From Anthopleura xanthogrammica (lineage: Eukaryota; Cnidaria; Anthozoa; Actiniaria; Actiniidae), in assembly GCA_964019055.1 (NCBI GenBank), contig OZ025217.1:4324617-4388616 (forward strand): a stretch of 64,000 nucleotides of DNA. The letters run 5' to 3'. Both the position numbers and the translations under genes were made by a program. The notes under the pieces are model-generated. The model was not told the DNA's origin. It worked only from the letters and a program-made list of their open reading frames with translations, and did not search any database. Shown here piece after piece: positions 26,259 to 37,245 of the stretch (its first letter is position 1; each line of letters opens with the position of its first letter).

Positions 26259-29200
26259 ATGTCGACCACGGAAAAAGGGAAGGCCAACCAGAATCCCAGA
26301 GATCAAGCAGGATGTCTCTCCTTGTTGTTTTTCTCCTGGCTGCATGGTTTGATCAGGCTTGCTTATCAACGACCTTTGAATGAAGATGATCTGTATGAAT
26401 TGTCAGAAAGTGAAAAGGCAGAGGATATAGTTGAACACTTGGAAGATTTGTGGAAGTTAGAGGTCAACCATGCGAAAAACAAGGGCAGAAATCCTCGGCT
26501 TTGGAAGGCAATGTTCAGATTCATTTCCCTCAGAGAATATGTGTTTATATTCATTCTATTCTCGATAGAATCGTGCATATCTTGGTCGTTAGTTGTATTT
26601 CTGTGGATATTTCAAAAACTGTCTTTAGAAGATCCTGATAAGAGCATGTCAAATCTTCATGTCGCTGCGATGATTGGCATCTGCCTCTTTTGTCTCGTTG
26701 AAGTGTTTTTTCTCAATCATAACTTCAACAAGCCTTTGAAAATGGGAATGCAAATGAAAATAGCCTGCATGGGCATTGTCTACAAAAAGGTATTTGTGCC
26801 GTTTTTATTAATTTGACTATTTAACAGAGAATATCTGTAAAAGAAGAGGTGCATACAATAAAGCAAAGCTAAAGCGATCGACTCTGTCCCTGGTTGGGAA
26901 ACTGAAGATATGGGGTCGAAATCTCCTATCTTGAAATATATTGTAGGTTATATGAATCCATTTTCAAAGATGGCGGCCGGAAATTCGAATGAGTTAAAAT
27001 TAAACTGAGTGAAAAACCAATACCAGAACAAGAAAGAGCACCTTTTTCTTTAATAACCTTACGAAGATTCATTGAAAGGTGTTATATTGGCCGAGAAAAC
27101 TTTTTATTTTTAAATGGACAAATTCATAGACGTTTGTGTTATGGCTGGGGATATATATATAGCGTATAGTATGTAAATTTGTCGATTTTCAAAAAAAATA
27201 CGTTAACGATTTCTTGGCCGATATAACACCTGAAATATAATTAAACTTCGTAAAGGTGCTCTTTCTAGTGCTGGTATTGGTATTTTAACTCATTTGAATT
27301 TTCGGCCGCCACTTCATTTTTGAAAAAGGTCTATTGGCATCATTCAACAACAACAACAATAACAATAATTTATTGTACCCGAAGGATTTCTTTCTTACAA
27401 ATATTTCATACTTGCATGAGCATTGCAAATATGTAAGCTTTCAGCTTTCAGAAATAACTAGATTCGTAGATCTCCCACTAATTCTTCAACAAACACCGGC
27501 ACTTTGCAAAACAAATGACAATTAAAACAATGCATATGCAAACCCATGCAAATAACTTTCACTTCTAAAATCTAACGGATGCACATACACAAAATTATAA
27601 ATATGCTTGGCAGATTAGCAAAAGGGCGTTTAATATGAATGCACTGTTTTGTTACACAGGTTCTTGCGTCCAGTCGTAGCAGTATCTCCAAGATCACAGC
27701 CGGTCACATTCTCAATTTGGTATCCAACGATGCAAAAAGGATCGAAAGTCTATATATAAATGCAAGATATACTATGAGATTCTTATTTGATCTTCCAGTA
27801 ACGATTGTGATACTGACTGTACTAGTGGAATGGCAGACCTTATCTGGACTTTTCTTTATATTGGTTATTTCTTTTGTCGATAATTTACTGATTTCCAAGC
27901 ACTTTGGCAAGCTCAGAATTAAACAAGCTAGCATCACAGACAAGCTTCTTGCCAATTTGAACGACATCGTTAAAGGAATAAGAACGGTGAAAATGTATGC
28001 GTTAGAATGGAAATACAGGAACAGAGTAAAAGAGTTAAGAAGGTATGTTGATGATTCACTGTCACTCCAGGCATGAATATCGATGTCTAATTTTCATAGC
28101 CCATTCCTTTATATAGACCTCTTTCACGTGACGTCAAAGCAGCTCAATCTCCTGTGAATTGGAACCTATTCCATGTTGCTTTGTTCTCCAAATTGAGCTG
28201 CATTCCCGACGTGCTGCAAACAGGGTCTAGAACAAATAATATTTGCGGGATCCGGGAAACGGATAAAATATATCGCGGGATCCGGGAAAATAGGAAAATC
28301 TTACAAGATTTGGGATTTTTGGCATGGATTGTAACTCGGGAATTGCCGAATTCAATGTCTAGCCATGGGATGCGGGATTTGGATTCTGATTGTCGGGAAA
28401 AATGTGAAAAGATCAATAAGTAAAATAAAAATTTAAAGGCCTGTGCATATCAGGCCTGTGGTAGTCGCTTAAAATTAAGGGACTGTTAGTTATGGCAAAA
28501 TGTTGCGGGAACCGGGATTTCGGTAAAAAATAGTGCGTGATGAAAGATCCGGACCCCCTTCCAGACCTTGTGCAAAGGGAATGTAGTTCATATGTTGCCT
28601 GAGAAAATTATATATATGGATATTATTTAACGTATCTGTAAATAGAATGAGCGCTGAAATATACTGTATTATCGTATTATAGTTTGAAATAGTGGTTTAT
28701 GTTTTCGTTCGTTAGTGTAGCTTATTCGTAGCTACTGATGGTGGTTTTGAATATTAGGCGACAATACCTCAAATAAACGTCTCGGGTGTTGATTTAAAAT
28801 AGGGCCTCGTACACCCGACGTTTATTCGAGCCCGACATTTGTACGGGAACAGGCGTTTAATGAAGTAAATATTGTATTTAATAACATTATTTTCTTTAGG
28901 AAAGAGATAAACGTCATAGGTCTTAAGAATTGGATGCTCAGTATCCCATCACTCAAGATGTTCTCATTCTCAGCATTTGCAACCCTGATTTCAGTCGTGA
29001 CCATGGTATACTCTGGCATCCACGTTAATGCCGTAAACCTTTTTACTATTGCTCTAACATTGGAAGCAATCAATAGATCGACGTCTTTACAACTGGTAAG
29101 CACTACAGGAATGAGTGAGATTTTTGCTTCAATCTTTAGAATTGAACAATTATTAGCTGCCCATAACCAGTGTTCTGTGGAGGGGAGGAAACCATCTTTG

Positions 29201-31261
29201 CAAAGAAAATGGATAGGAAAGGGAATTTTCAAATACTTCAGTAATTATTTTGAAAACAATAAACAAAAGCATGTTGGGAATCCCGGTGAACCTCCCGAGA
29301 ATTCCGGCTACACTTTCATTGAAAAGACTGCGGGATCCATCAAGCGATCAGATCATCATGGCAATGTCCCCACAATCATGCTCTCCCAAGTAAGCAGCGG
29401 TTGGGTAAATGACTCGAATCAATGCTCATTGAATGATATTTCTCTGAATGTCCTTCCCACGCAGCTGTGTATGGTAATAGGTCCTGTAGGAAGCGGCAAA
29501 TCTACTTTACTTATGACAATTTTGGAGCAGATTTCAATCAAATCAGGAAACGTCTCGACTGATGGACAAATAGCCTATGCAAGTCAGATGCCTTGGATAT
29601 TCACAGGAACAGTTCGTGATAATATCTTATTTGGTAAGGAGTACCAGGAGAAGAAATATCAGAGAGTCTTAGAAGTCTGTGATCTATCTCAAGACATCCG
29701 TCGGTTTCCAAAAGGAGACCTGAGCATGATAGGCCAAAGAGGTGTCCGCCTAAGCGGTGGTCAGCGGGCTAGAGTTGGCTTGGCACGTGCAGTTTACTCA
29801 GATGCTGATATCTTCTTGTTGGATGACCCACTAAGTGCAGTAGATGCCAAGGTTGGAAAACACATCTTTGACAAATGCATCTGTGAAGAACTCTCTGGAA
29901 AAACACGAATCCTTGTTACACATCAACTGCAACATCTTCACCGAGCTGATGAGATCGTTGTCTTGAAGGAAGGTCGTATTGTAGACCATGGCTCGTATGA
30001 ACACATCAGTAAAGATAAATCCATCAGTAAAATGATTGAGGATTACAAAACAGTTGACCTGAAAGGTATTGCCACTGATGCAAGTAATCCATTGCCATTC
30101 CAAGATGACTTCGATGAGCGTAGTGGACGTGACATGATTGAAGAAGTTGAAGAGAAAGGAGCTGGATCAGGAACTGTATCATGGTGGTTATTCTGGGATT
30201 ACTTACATGTAGGGCTACCATGTCCACTGCTCGTGTGTCTTTGTGTGTTCTCCGTAATTGTACAAGGTAAAAAACTGACCACATTTGGGTATCAATTTTG
30301 CATCTGATGAGGATGAGGATGAGGATGAGGATGAGGATGAGGATGAGGATGAGGATGAGGATGAGGATGAGGATGAGGATGAGGATGAGGATGAGGATGA
30401 GGATGAGGATGAGGATGAGGATGAGGATGAGGATGAGGATGAGGATGAGGATGAGGATGAGGATGATGGTGTATCAAATTGATTATAGTGACTTCTTGTT
30501 AATTTTAGGTGGTGTCGTAGTTTCAGTCTGGTGGCAAAAAGTCATCGCTACTATGCCTTACACTAAACAAAGGATCCCTACGACCCTTGGTGTTTATGCA
30601 GCGATTGTGTGCGGGGCTCTTATCTTAGCAACTTGCCGTGTCCTTCTTATCGTTCTCGCTTTTATCAGATCATCAGAAAGGATTCACGATGGGATGACAG
30701 TCGCTGTCCTGAAGTCTCCAGTGTTTTTCTTCGATACCAACCCAGTTGGAAGAATAATGAACCGCTTCTCGAAAGACATGGGAACTCTAGATGATTTCCT
30801 TCCACCTGACTTCATAATTTTTGCTTCCTGTTTTGTTTATTTTCTCGGAGTTGTCTGTCTAACAGGCATCATGAACATCTGGTTTATTATTGTACTCATT
30901 CCTATTGTCTGTCTAACAGGCATCATGAACATCTGGTTTATTATTGTACTCATTCCTATATTAGTTCTTATTATCTTTTTAAGCATTTTGTACTTGAAGA
31001 TTGTCCGTCAGCTATCAAGAATTGAAGCAATACGATGCAGTCCAATCTATGAACATATCGGAGAGACCATATCGGGATTAGAAGTCATTCACACGTCAGA
31101 GATGGATACTTCATTCTTGGAAAAGTACTATAGGTATGTTCGTACTGACATAGTGTCCCCGATTAGTGTGCTACTTGTGGCATGCTAGAAGTTTGACACA
31201 TTAATAAAGTTGATGTATGTATGTATGTATGTATGTATGTATGTATGTATGTATGTATGTA

Positions 31262-31343
<82 letters not shown>

Positions 31344-33230
31344 CATTCCTTTGCTTGAGTACATCTGAGACCAACTTTGGTTTCAGTGACTGGAATAAGC
31401 ACGTTAACAATCTTCATACAAGCTGAATAAGATGGATATAGATAGCCATTTGACGATATTAAATTCCAGAGATAGGAAAGGTTGATTTGACTACATCTTT
31501 TTCTGAGAATTGTAAATTATTTTGAAATTGCACTCAGTTCCCTAGTCACGGGTCAACAGCAATAGGACATTTAAGATATCTCAAAGTTTGTTTTTCATAT
31601 TTGTTCCATAGGATTCAAAACCTGCACACTAGAGCATTTTCACTGCTGATATATGTGCGTGAAGCTATTGCTCTGTACATCATGTTACTCTTTAGCTCGT
31701 TTGTTGCGGCGATAGGCATTGGGTGTTTACTACTATCTTTGGATGCAGGTGAGTCGGAAAGCTTAACAGAAGGATTAGACGTTGAGTTTTGTCACTCTTT
31801 CAGTAAGGCTTGAAGTTGGTAGGGTTTTACGTCTCTCCTTTGATTCTTGGGTTTCCCTTGCATGGTCATTAAACTCCGGGTTCTTCAAATTTGGTTTTCC
31901 CCCATCATATGCATGCACCAAAAACCTACAGCGCGAACTTCCAATTTCATATATGAGTTAGGTTTGCCCAGCCCTGCCTTAGATCAGCCAAGAGCTTGTT
32001 TCAAGGTTGGATTAAAATGATGGTTGTGGCTATCCATTGCTTTCGTCATCCCGACCTCTCTCTCAAGGAACCATCACTCACTTAAAATTGAGGATCTATA
32101 GGTTAAGCCCATGACCACTATGTTCAGTTTGAGACAAAACCAATTATGGGAAACGATTATTAAATTAGATTAAGAATACCATTGTACGTGAGTTTATCCA
32201 TATTACAAATTAAAGTTACAACCACGTGAATTTGAAATATGCCCGCCCCCCCCCCCCCCCCCCGGGGAAATATGATTACTAAATTCCAATTCTATGCTTT
32301 GGCTCATTTAAAGGAACAACTGGGCTGCTTTTGTCCTATGCTATGACAATCAAGGGGAAAATTTCAGTAGGTTTACGCTATGCATCTCAAGTAGAAGCTG
32401 AACTAGTGTCCGTGGCAAGACTCCAAGCCTACACTCAACTTCCCTCTGAACCAGGATATAAAAGACAAGCTGAGGCACCAACCAACTGGCCCAATCAAGG
32501 TGCTCTGAGTCTGCGTGGAGTTTCTTTGGCTTATTTTGAGGGTGGATCTTCAATACTAAAGGACATCGAGTTAGATGTTCAACCACGAGAAAAAGTCGGT
32601 ATTGCGGGCCGTACTGGAGCAGGCAAGTCATCCCTTGTAGCTGCCTTATTTCGTATGCCCGATCCTCAAGGTCAGGTGATCATTGATGGTATAGATCTTG
32701 GTACCATTAATATACAAGACGCTCGTAGTTCTATGGCTGTCATTACTCAATCACCTGTGCTGTTTGAAGGTAGTTTAAAGACGAATCTAGATCCATTTGA
32801 CCAATTCACTGAAGACGAAATCTGGACAGCTTTGAAAGAGGTACAGTTGTTGGAGCGCGTTAGTAAACTTCATGGTCTACTTAGCTACTCCTTTGGAGAG
32901 GAAGGATCGGGTTTCAGTGTTGGGGAGCGTCAACTGTTGTGTCTTGCTCGTGCACTGCTCCAAAGACGTAAGATCCTCGTACTGGACGAAGCAACAGCCA
33001 ACGTGGACTACAGAACAGATCAGCTTATCCAACAAGTCATCAGAGACAGGTTTTCCGACTGCACTGTGCTGACCATAGCACATCGACTCAAGACCATCAT
33101 CGACTACGACAGGGTGGTAATTCTTGATGGAGGTCGCATTGTTGAAGACGACAGTCCACGAGTTCTGGCTTCCAAGAGTGACGGGATTTTTGCAAGACTT
33201 CTAAAAGATAACGGTCACGAAAAATCTTAA
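26259..33230 (+). CDS. ABCC4: ABC transporter subfamily C, MRP4 type
   Basis: Plasma-membrane exporter of organic anions (the ABCC4 family moves cyclic nucleotides, prostanoids and conjugates). Exons: 26259-26789, 27660-28042, 28900-30266, 30509-31133, 31612-31748, 32314-33230. All GT/AG and in phase; 1319 aa, close to human MRP4. The start MSTTEKGKANQNP leads into LLFFSWLHGLI and RPLNEDDLYEL, as in the family. It lacks the extra N-terminal membrane domain of long MRPs. NBD1: Walker A GPVGSGKST (about aa 499), signature LSGGQ, Walker B IFLLDDPLS, H-loop VTHQL. NBD2: Walker A GRTGAGKSS (about aa 1112), signature FSVGE, Walker B ILVLDEAT, H-loop IAHR. NBD1 has the canonical signature, and NBD2 keeps a Glu after Walker B. 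A 54-bp in-frame tandem duplication (30853-30960) lies in the second membrane domain. Other short ABCCs are possible, but the overall fit is best with ABCC4. Confidence 0.9.
26957..27326. mobile_element. foldback element in ABCC4 intron 1
   Basis: The left arm holds GATGGCGGCCGGAAATTCGA and GAAAGAGCACCTTTT. The right arm holds AAAGGTGCTCTTTCTAG and TTTCGGCCGCCACTTC. The arms are about 90 bp and imperfect, with an inner pair GGTGTTATATTGGCC and GGCCGATATAACACC. Confidence 0.85.
28114..28230. mobile_element. MITE-like foldback, CAGCTCAATTTGG family copy 3
   Basis: It begins TAGACCTCTTTCACGTGACG then TCAAAGCAGCTCAATC. The other arm is CTCCAAATTGAGCTGCATTC, ending CAGGGTCTA. It lies in ABCC4 intron 2. 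The following 28232-28550 is a GCGGGATCCGGG-type low-copy repeat. Confidence 0.75.
30305..30467. repeat. (GATGAG)n hexanucleotide array
   Basis: About 27 copies fill most of the 242-bp ABCC4 intron 3 (30267-30508), starting about 38 bp after the donor. Reading through the donor hits TGA at the first repeat, so retention would truncate the protein. Open frames of Met-Arg or Asp-Glu here are repeat artefacts. Confidence 0.95.
30853..30960 (+). repeat. 54-bp in-frame tandem duplication in ABCC4 exon 4
   Basis: Two copies (30853-30906 and 30907-30960) differ only at the last base. Each encodes VCLTGIMNIWFIIVLIPI, about aa 876-911. MRP4 relatives carry a single such membrane segment here. Confidence 0.95.
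31213..31346. repeat. (GTAT)n(GT)n microsatellite
   Basis: A compound array: GTAT units, then about 40 GT units, then GTAT again. It lies in ABCC4 intron 4. Confidence 0.97.
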
Positions 33231-33320
33231 CATTTTTAGATTAATAATTATAATTAGATTATTTCACGTTTACTTGACATCAAGTGAAGAAGTGACTGAA
33301 GTACTGTTTAAAAAAAAAAA

Positions 33321-33409
33321 ACTCTGGGAATGCACTTGGGAATGCAACTCAATTTGTAAAACAGAAGAATAGTTTCCAAATTGAGCCGCAATTACGTCAC
33401 GTGTAAGGG
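33321..33409. mobile_element. MITE-like foldback, CAGCTCAATTTGG family copy 4
   Basis: One arm reads GGGAATGCAACTCAATTTG; the other reads CCAAATTGAGCCGCAATTAC followed by GTCACGTGTAAGGG. Its right end resumes at 33761 (TCACGTGTAAGGGGTCTAG) after an insertion. Confidence 0.6.
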
Positions 33410-33760
33410 TATGAATATGAGGACCGCGTAGCACTGTGAAATACATAGAAAGGAAATAAGTTAAAGTTATAGTGCTAAGAGAAACGAGGTTATTCCGGGC
33501 GAAAAACCCTTGGAAATAAATTCGGAAAAATTAATTCCGACCTCGATAGGATTCGAACCCACGGCCTTCGGATTTGTACACCGACGCTCTACCAGCTGAG
33601 CTAAAGGTCGAACTGGGAGCAAACCGGGGTGTACAAATCCGAAGGCCGTGGGTTCGAATCCTATCGAGGTCGGAATTAATTTTTCCGAATTTATTTCCAA
33701 GGGTTTTTCGCCCGGAATAACCTCGTTTCTCTTAGCACTATAACTTTAACTTATTTCCTT
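33410..33760. mobile_element. tRNA-containing snapback insertion with 13-bp direct repeats
   Basis: The insert is flanked by TCACGTGTAAGGG at 33397-33409 and 33761-33773. Inside are 135-bp inverted arms that match perfectly by eye (33448-33582 and 33628-33762), around a 45-nt centre. The flank repeats look like a target-site duplication splitting an older foldback. Confidence 0.85.
33537..33610 (-). tRNA. tRNA-like sequence (probable pseudogene)
   Basis: Minus strand: 5' CGACCTTTAGCTCAGCTGG gives an acceptor strand and D arm with box A. GTGGGTTCGAATCCTAT is a clean T arm with box B. The 3' GAGGTCG pairs with the 5' end. There is one extra base beside the T stem, and the anticodon stem closes with a mismatch around GTACAAA, so no standard anticodon can be assigned. 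The 3' half is repeated in inverse orientation in the other arm. Confidence 0.6.
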
Positions 33761-33776
33761 TCACGTGTAAGGGGTC

Positions 33777-33921
33777 TAGAGTACAAACACTAAAAGTGTG
33801 CAATACTTTGCACTATTTACCACTAAATAGTGTTGATTAAACAATAGAGAACAATAGAATTAGCATAATTTACCAGTATTTAGTGGTATTTATGTTGCAC
33901 ACTTTTAGTGTTTGTACTCTA
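33777..33921. mobile_element. foldback element with 27-bp perfect ends
   Basis: The left end TAGAGTACAAACACTAAAAG and the right end CTTTTAGTGTTTGTACTCTA are exact complements. The inversion continues imperfectly inward (TACCACTAAATAG against TATTTAGTGGTA). Confidence 0.9.
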
Positions 33922-34899
33922 TTAAGGAATTGAGATTTAATATGGGGAAGCACTTAATATTGAGGACTAGATACGTAGGAGAACACAACCTGTAGATGAG
34001 GCGCGGAGGTCAACTCTATCCCATCTCTTTTAACAACAATGAGGGGAGTGAAGGGTGTTTTGTAATTGTTACACAGCAGTGATAAAAAAGAAATCTACTT
34101 TCAACAAAAAATTGGTTAAACCAGGTGAGATCACTAGGGGTAGCAGAGACTGCAAGCCCCCTCCTATTCCCCCACGTTTTTAGTCACAGTTTCAAAATTT
34201 TCAGGGGCCTGGGTAGAGCATAGAAAAACATAGAGAAACGTAAACAATATGGTTATTCCCACGTACAATAACATTTTAGAAATAATAATGTTTATTAAAA
34301 CCAAAAATTACATTTGGGCCCAAGATAACTATCATAAACTATATACATGTAAACGATAAATATAAACTTGTAGATTTACATTCTAGCTACTTGAGCGTTT
34401 ATAAATGCGTTTGAAAATCTATTTGTCTTAAACGATATGTGTTATTTTCTCACTCTATACGTAAATTATAATTCTTAGAGTTCTATGCTGGTAACAATTC
34501 ATATAGCTTGTGATTCTTGTCCTTTTGTATATTCGCGTCCGTAGTATTTTAGTTTGCTAGATATTTCTCACACATTTTTCTCTGTAAAACCAATCGTGAT
34601 TTTAGCGAGAGTTCCTGGTGGATTGTGCTGAAATATTTAACTAAGAATTGTACTTTGATCGTTACTTACGCCGGTACGTTATGGTCTCTTGGTTACTGTA
34701 AGTGCTTTTACAGGGACCTGAATAAAGGTCGTCAAAAGACTGACTTCATTCATGATCAACACTTCACGGTTGTTGTTTTTTTTTTTGCGAATTTGTGTGC
34801 AAACGTAATGAAGAACAATAATATGGTTGGACAAAGAAGTAGACAAATCAACCTTGAATTAGTTAATGTAATGAAGAACAATAATGAAGAACAATAAAT

Positions 34900-35041
34900 A
34901 GAGTGAAGGTATTAAACCCGTGAAATAAAAATTGCTTGTTAAGGTGTAATAGTCAAATAGACACAAAAGAAAACAATAGAATTAGGGTCTACTAAAGTGT
35001 ATTAGTCTAATATCTATTTCACGGGTTTATTGACCTCACCC
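34900..35041. mobile_element. MITE, ACCCGTGAAAT family copy 1
   Basis: The ends TAAACCCGTGAAATA and TATTTCACGGGTTTA are exact complements. It is nested inside the locally repeated AATGAAGAACAAT segment. The second copy is at 35487-35632. Confidence 0.85.
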
Positions 35042-35299
35042 TATGATTGGACAAAGAAGTAGACCAAGACAAATCAACCTGTGAATTAGTTAATGTAATG
35101 AAGAACAATAATGAAGAACAATAAATATGATTGGACAAAGAAGTAGACCAAGACAAATCAACCTGTGAAATAGTTAATGCGTCGGTTTCCAGTGTTCGAG
35201 GAAAAGAGAACGTGTGTATAGCCACGAAACCATAATACATGGTAATCCATTCCTTAAGGATCGGAGTTGATCAACTTTTAATTTGCCATAGTAATTCTA

Positions 35300-35464
35300 A
35301 TGAAATTGCTACTTTTGGTGTTGTGTCTATTTTTTGCACCAATTCATCTAAGCATGATGGAGTATCTGCTAGTGGGAGGCCCAGTTTGTCATCGTCGATT
35401 TTATCGCACCCGCGTGGATTTCATGATGATTTTAATCTAGAAATCATTCATTATGCCAAACAAG
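35300..35464 (+). pseudogene. decayed exon 1 of a BMP-prodomain-like secreted protein
   Basis: The segment aligns to exon 1 of the intact copies at 42184 and 55440. It keeps the start (MKLLLLVLCLF), the SGRPSLSSS stretch and the splice donor at 35465 (AAACAAG then GTATTA). The upstream 5' region is also shared (GGTAATCCATTCCTTAAGGA). A small deletion in the signal peptide puts the start and the later homologous stretch in different frames, so the ATG frame ends after 46 codons with unrelated residues. No exon 2 was found before 41,427. This is probably a dead third member of the family. Confidence 0.75.
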
Positions 35465-35486
35465 GTATTATAGCATACATTGCTTA

Positions 35487-35632
35487 GAGTAAAGTCACTA
35501 TACCCGTGAAATAAAAATTACTTGTCAGTGTGTAATAGTCAAATAGACAGAAAAGAAAACAATGGAAAATAAGGTGTATTAATGTGTATTAGTCGTCTAA
35601 TATCTATTGCACGGGCTTAGTAATTTCGCTCA
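35487..35632. mobile_element. MITE, ACCCGTGAAAT family copy 2
   Basis: The left end ACCCGTGAAATAAAAATTAC and the right end TATCTATTGCACGGGC pair as terminal inverted repeats. The interior matches copy 1 (GTAATAGTCAAATAGACA). It lies just after the decayed exon donor. Confidence 0.85.
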
Positions 35633-36510
35633 ATATTGCCGGGCTAAACTTTATTCAGATTTTGTAATTAAGCGTGCCCTCTTTTTCTAGTAGTCATTCT
35701 CATTTAGATTTCTTACCTTCTTCATTTTCATAAATCAAGTTGAAAAAGCTAAAGTGTAGTTCTAGAGCTAGAGTCTAGTGAAGTTCTTTACTGGTGCATG
35801 TACTTTTCTTGAGGCAGTCCGGCTAACCAAAAGGCTATTTTTCGGGGGTAGAAGGGAATAAAGAATCATTTTTTCTACATATTTTTTCAACACTCATTCA
35901 TGATGTCTTATAATTGAAGAGATTTGATTTATGATTCCGCGAATTATCAAAATTTCATGATTCATAAATTTCAAATGCCTTTCGTGCTTTGGTTTTTGTG
36001 AACGAGGCAGCAAAAATGCAGGATTTCGCTTAGTCATAGTGCCTGTCTGATGGTCAATTTAGTACATTTTGAAAAACTTCGATTTTGAAGGAAATAAAAA
36101 CCCATTTGAACTTTCGATACGATTTTTGAAAACAGTTAACCAAAGGGGTTTGATTGGTGAAAGAAAAATATTTCGGTTTTATGCGACTGTCCACCGACTG
36201 CAGTCCATCCCATATTTACAGACAACGGCTCTTAAGTAACAGCGTGCCCACCAGTAGATAAAGACGTCATTCAATTTGTTATTCATTCATTGGTTCTGTG
36301 ATTTCCCTTTCCATCCGACTTGTTTTTTTTTTCCTAAATTGAAAGAGCTCTGTCAAAGTCATCGTGGACCTGCTCGCTTTGGAGTGTTTGGATCTTTTCC
36401 CCTCTAATATTCTAGTTTTTAGTGACCCTAAACCCAGTCCCACTGCAAGCATCAATAGCGACCTTCAGATCCGACTGCGAGTACGAGAACGAGTACAAGT
36501 ACGAGTTTTG

Positions 36511-36683
36511 CAATAGAGGCTTTGCACCATCACGTGATGGCAGCCATGACAGGCAGGAACAATTGAATCAGGTCTAATATGATTTACATGAGAAAGAATT
36601 CAGTTTCCCAGGGGGAAAGACTCGATCTATTGTTGTGCCTCCTGTCATGACTGCCATCACATGATGGTGCAAAGCCTCTATTG
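36511..36683. mobile_element. foldback element with about 45-bp arms
   Basis: The left arm starts CAATAGAGGCTTTGCACCAT and the right arm ends ATGGTGCAAAGCCTCTATTG. Only a few mismatches (ACGTGATGG against ACATGATGG). Confidence 0.9.
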
Positions 36684-36811
36684 GCCATGTGCTCCTGCTT
36701 AGCACTGAATCGTATTGAATTTCCTATTTAACCTGAACTCTGCTCTTGTGACAGTGGACGCCGTACTTTCTACTACAGTACTTCTGCTCTTTGGAACTCC
36801 TTACTCCGGGT

Positions 36812-37156
36812 GTGAAGTATCGGGTATGCTCGTCGTATCTCTTAGGGGTAAAAATCAGCGATTTGGTATCTTTTAGGGTCTTAAATTTGAGTTTTATCAA
36901 ATCAGCACTTTCTGGTATATTTTAGGGTGTTGAAAAAGGAACTAGCACATCGCATAATAACGCAATACGTATGCCTGCGTAAACTCGGAATATTACTCAA
37001 GGAAAAACATTTAAAAGCCTTTATTTTTTAATAGTATTATTTTTGTGGTATCTCTTAGGGGTTAAAATTTGCCAAGCCACGCCCTTTTCAAAAAACTTCC
37101 GGTATCTTTTAGGGGTATTTTTGGAAATTTCCGACGAGCATACCCGATACTTTACC
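36812..37156. mobile_element. foldback element, TATCGGGTATGCTCGTCG family
   Basis: The left end GAAGTATCGGGTATGCTCGT is matched by the right end CGAGCATACCCGATACTTTA. Both arms carry GGTATCTTTTAGGG. Partial left-end copies occur at 52050-52135 and 63107-63192. Confidence 0.85.
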
Positions 37157-37245
37157 CCCTGAGTCCCCCCCCCCCCCGGGAATCTGCTCTTGGAATCTGT
37201 ATTTCCACTCAACATTAACATAGGATTTTAACTTGCCCACTTATA

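Larger units (their letters stand above)
33231..35299. other. repeat-rich region after ABCC4
   Basis: It contains the ABCC4 3' end, a foldback remnant (33321-33409), the tRNA snapback (33410-33760), another foldback (33777-33921), a block at 34555-34740 related to the 5' region of the BMP-prodomain genes, and locally repeated AATGAAGAACAATAATGAAG segments (34795-35165). No other coding exon was recognised. Confidence 0.55.
35633..37245. other. non-coding region with two foldbacks
   Basis: No exon was recognised. Contents are the foldbacks at 36511-36683 and 36812-37156. The rest is AT-rich unique-looking sequence. Confidence 0.55.

Noticed and set aside
30285..31188. Long frames of Met-Arg, Asp-Glu or His-Pro
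   Set aside because: Repeat artefacts of (GATGAG)n. The real coding part starts at the acceptor before 30509.
33467..33700. 77-codon frame with LAQLVERRCTNPKAVGSNP
   Set aside because: It is the translation of the tRNA-like box sequences inside the snapback, a common false protein.
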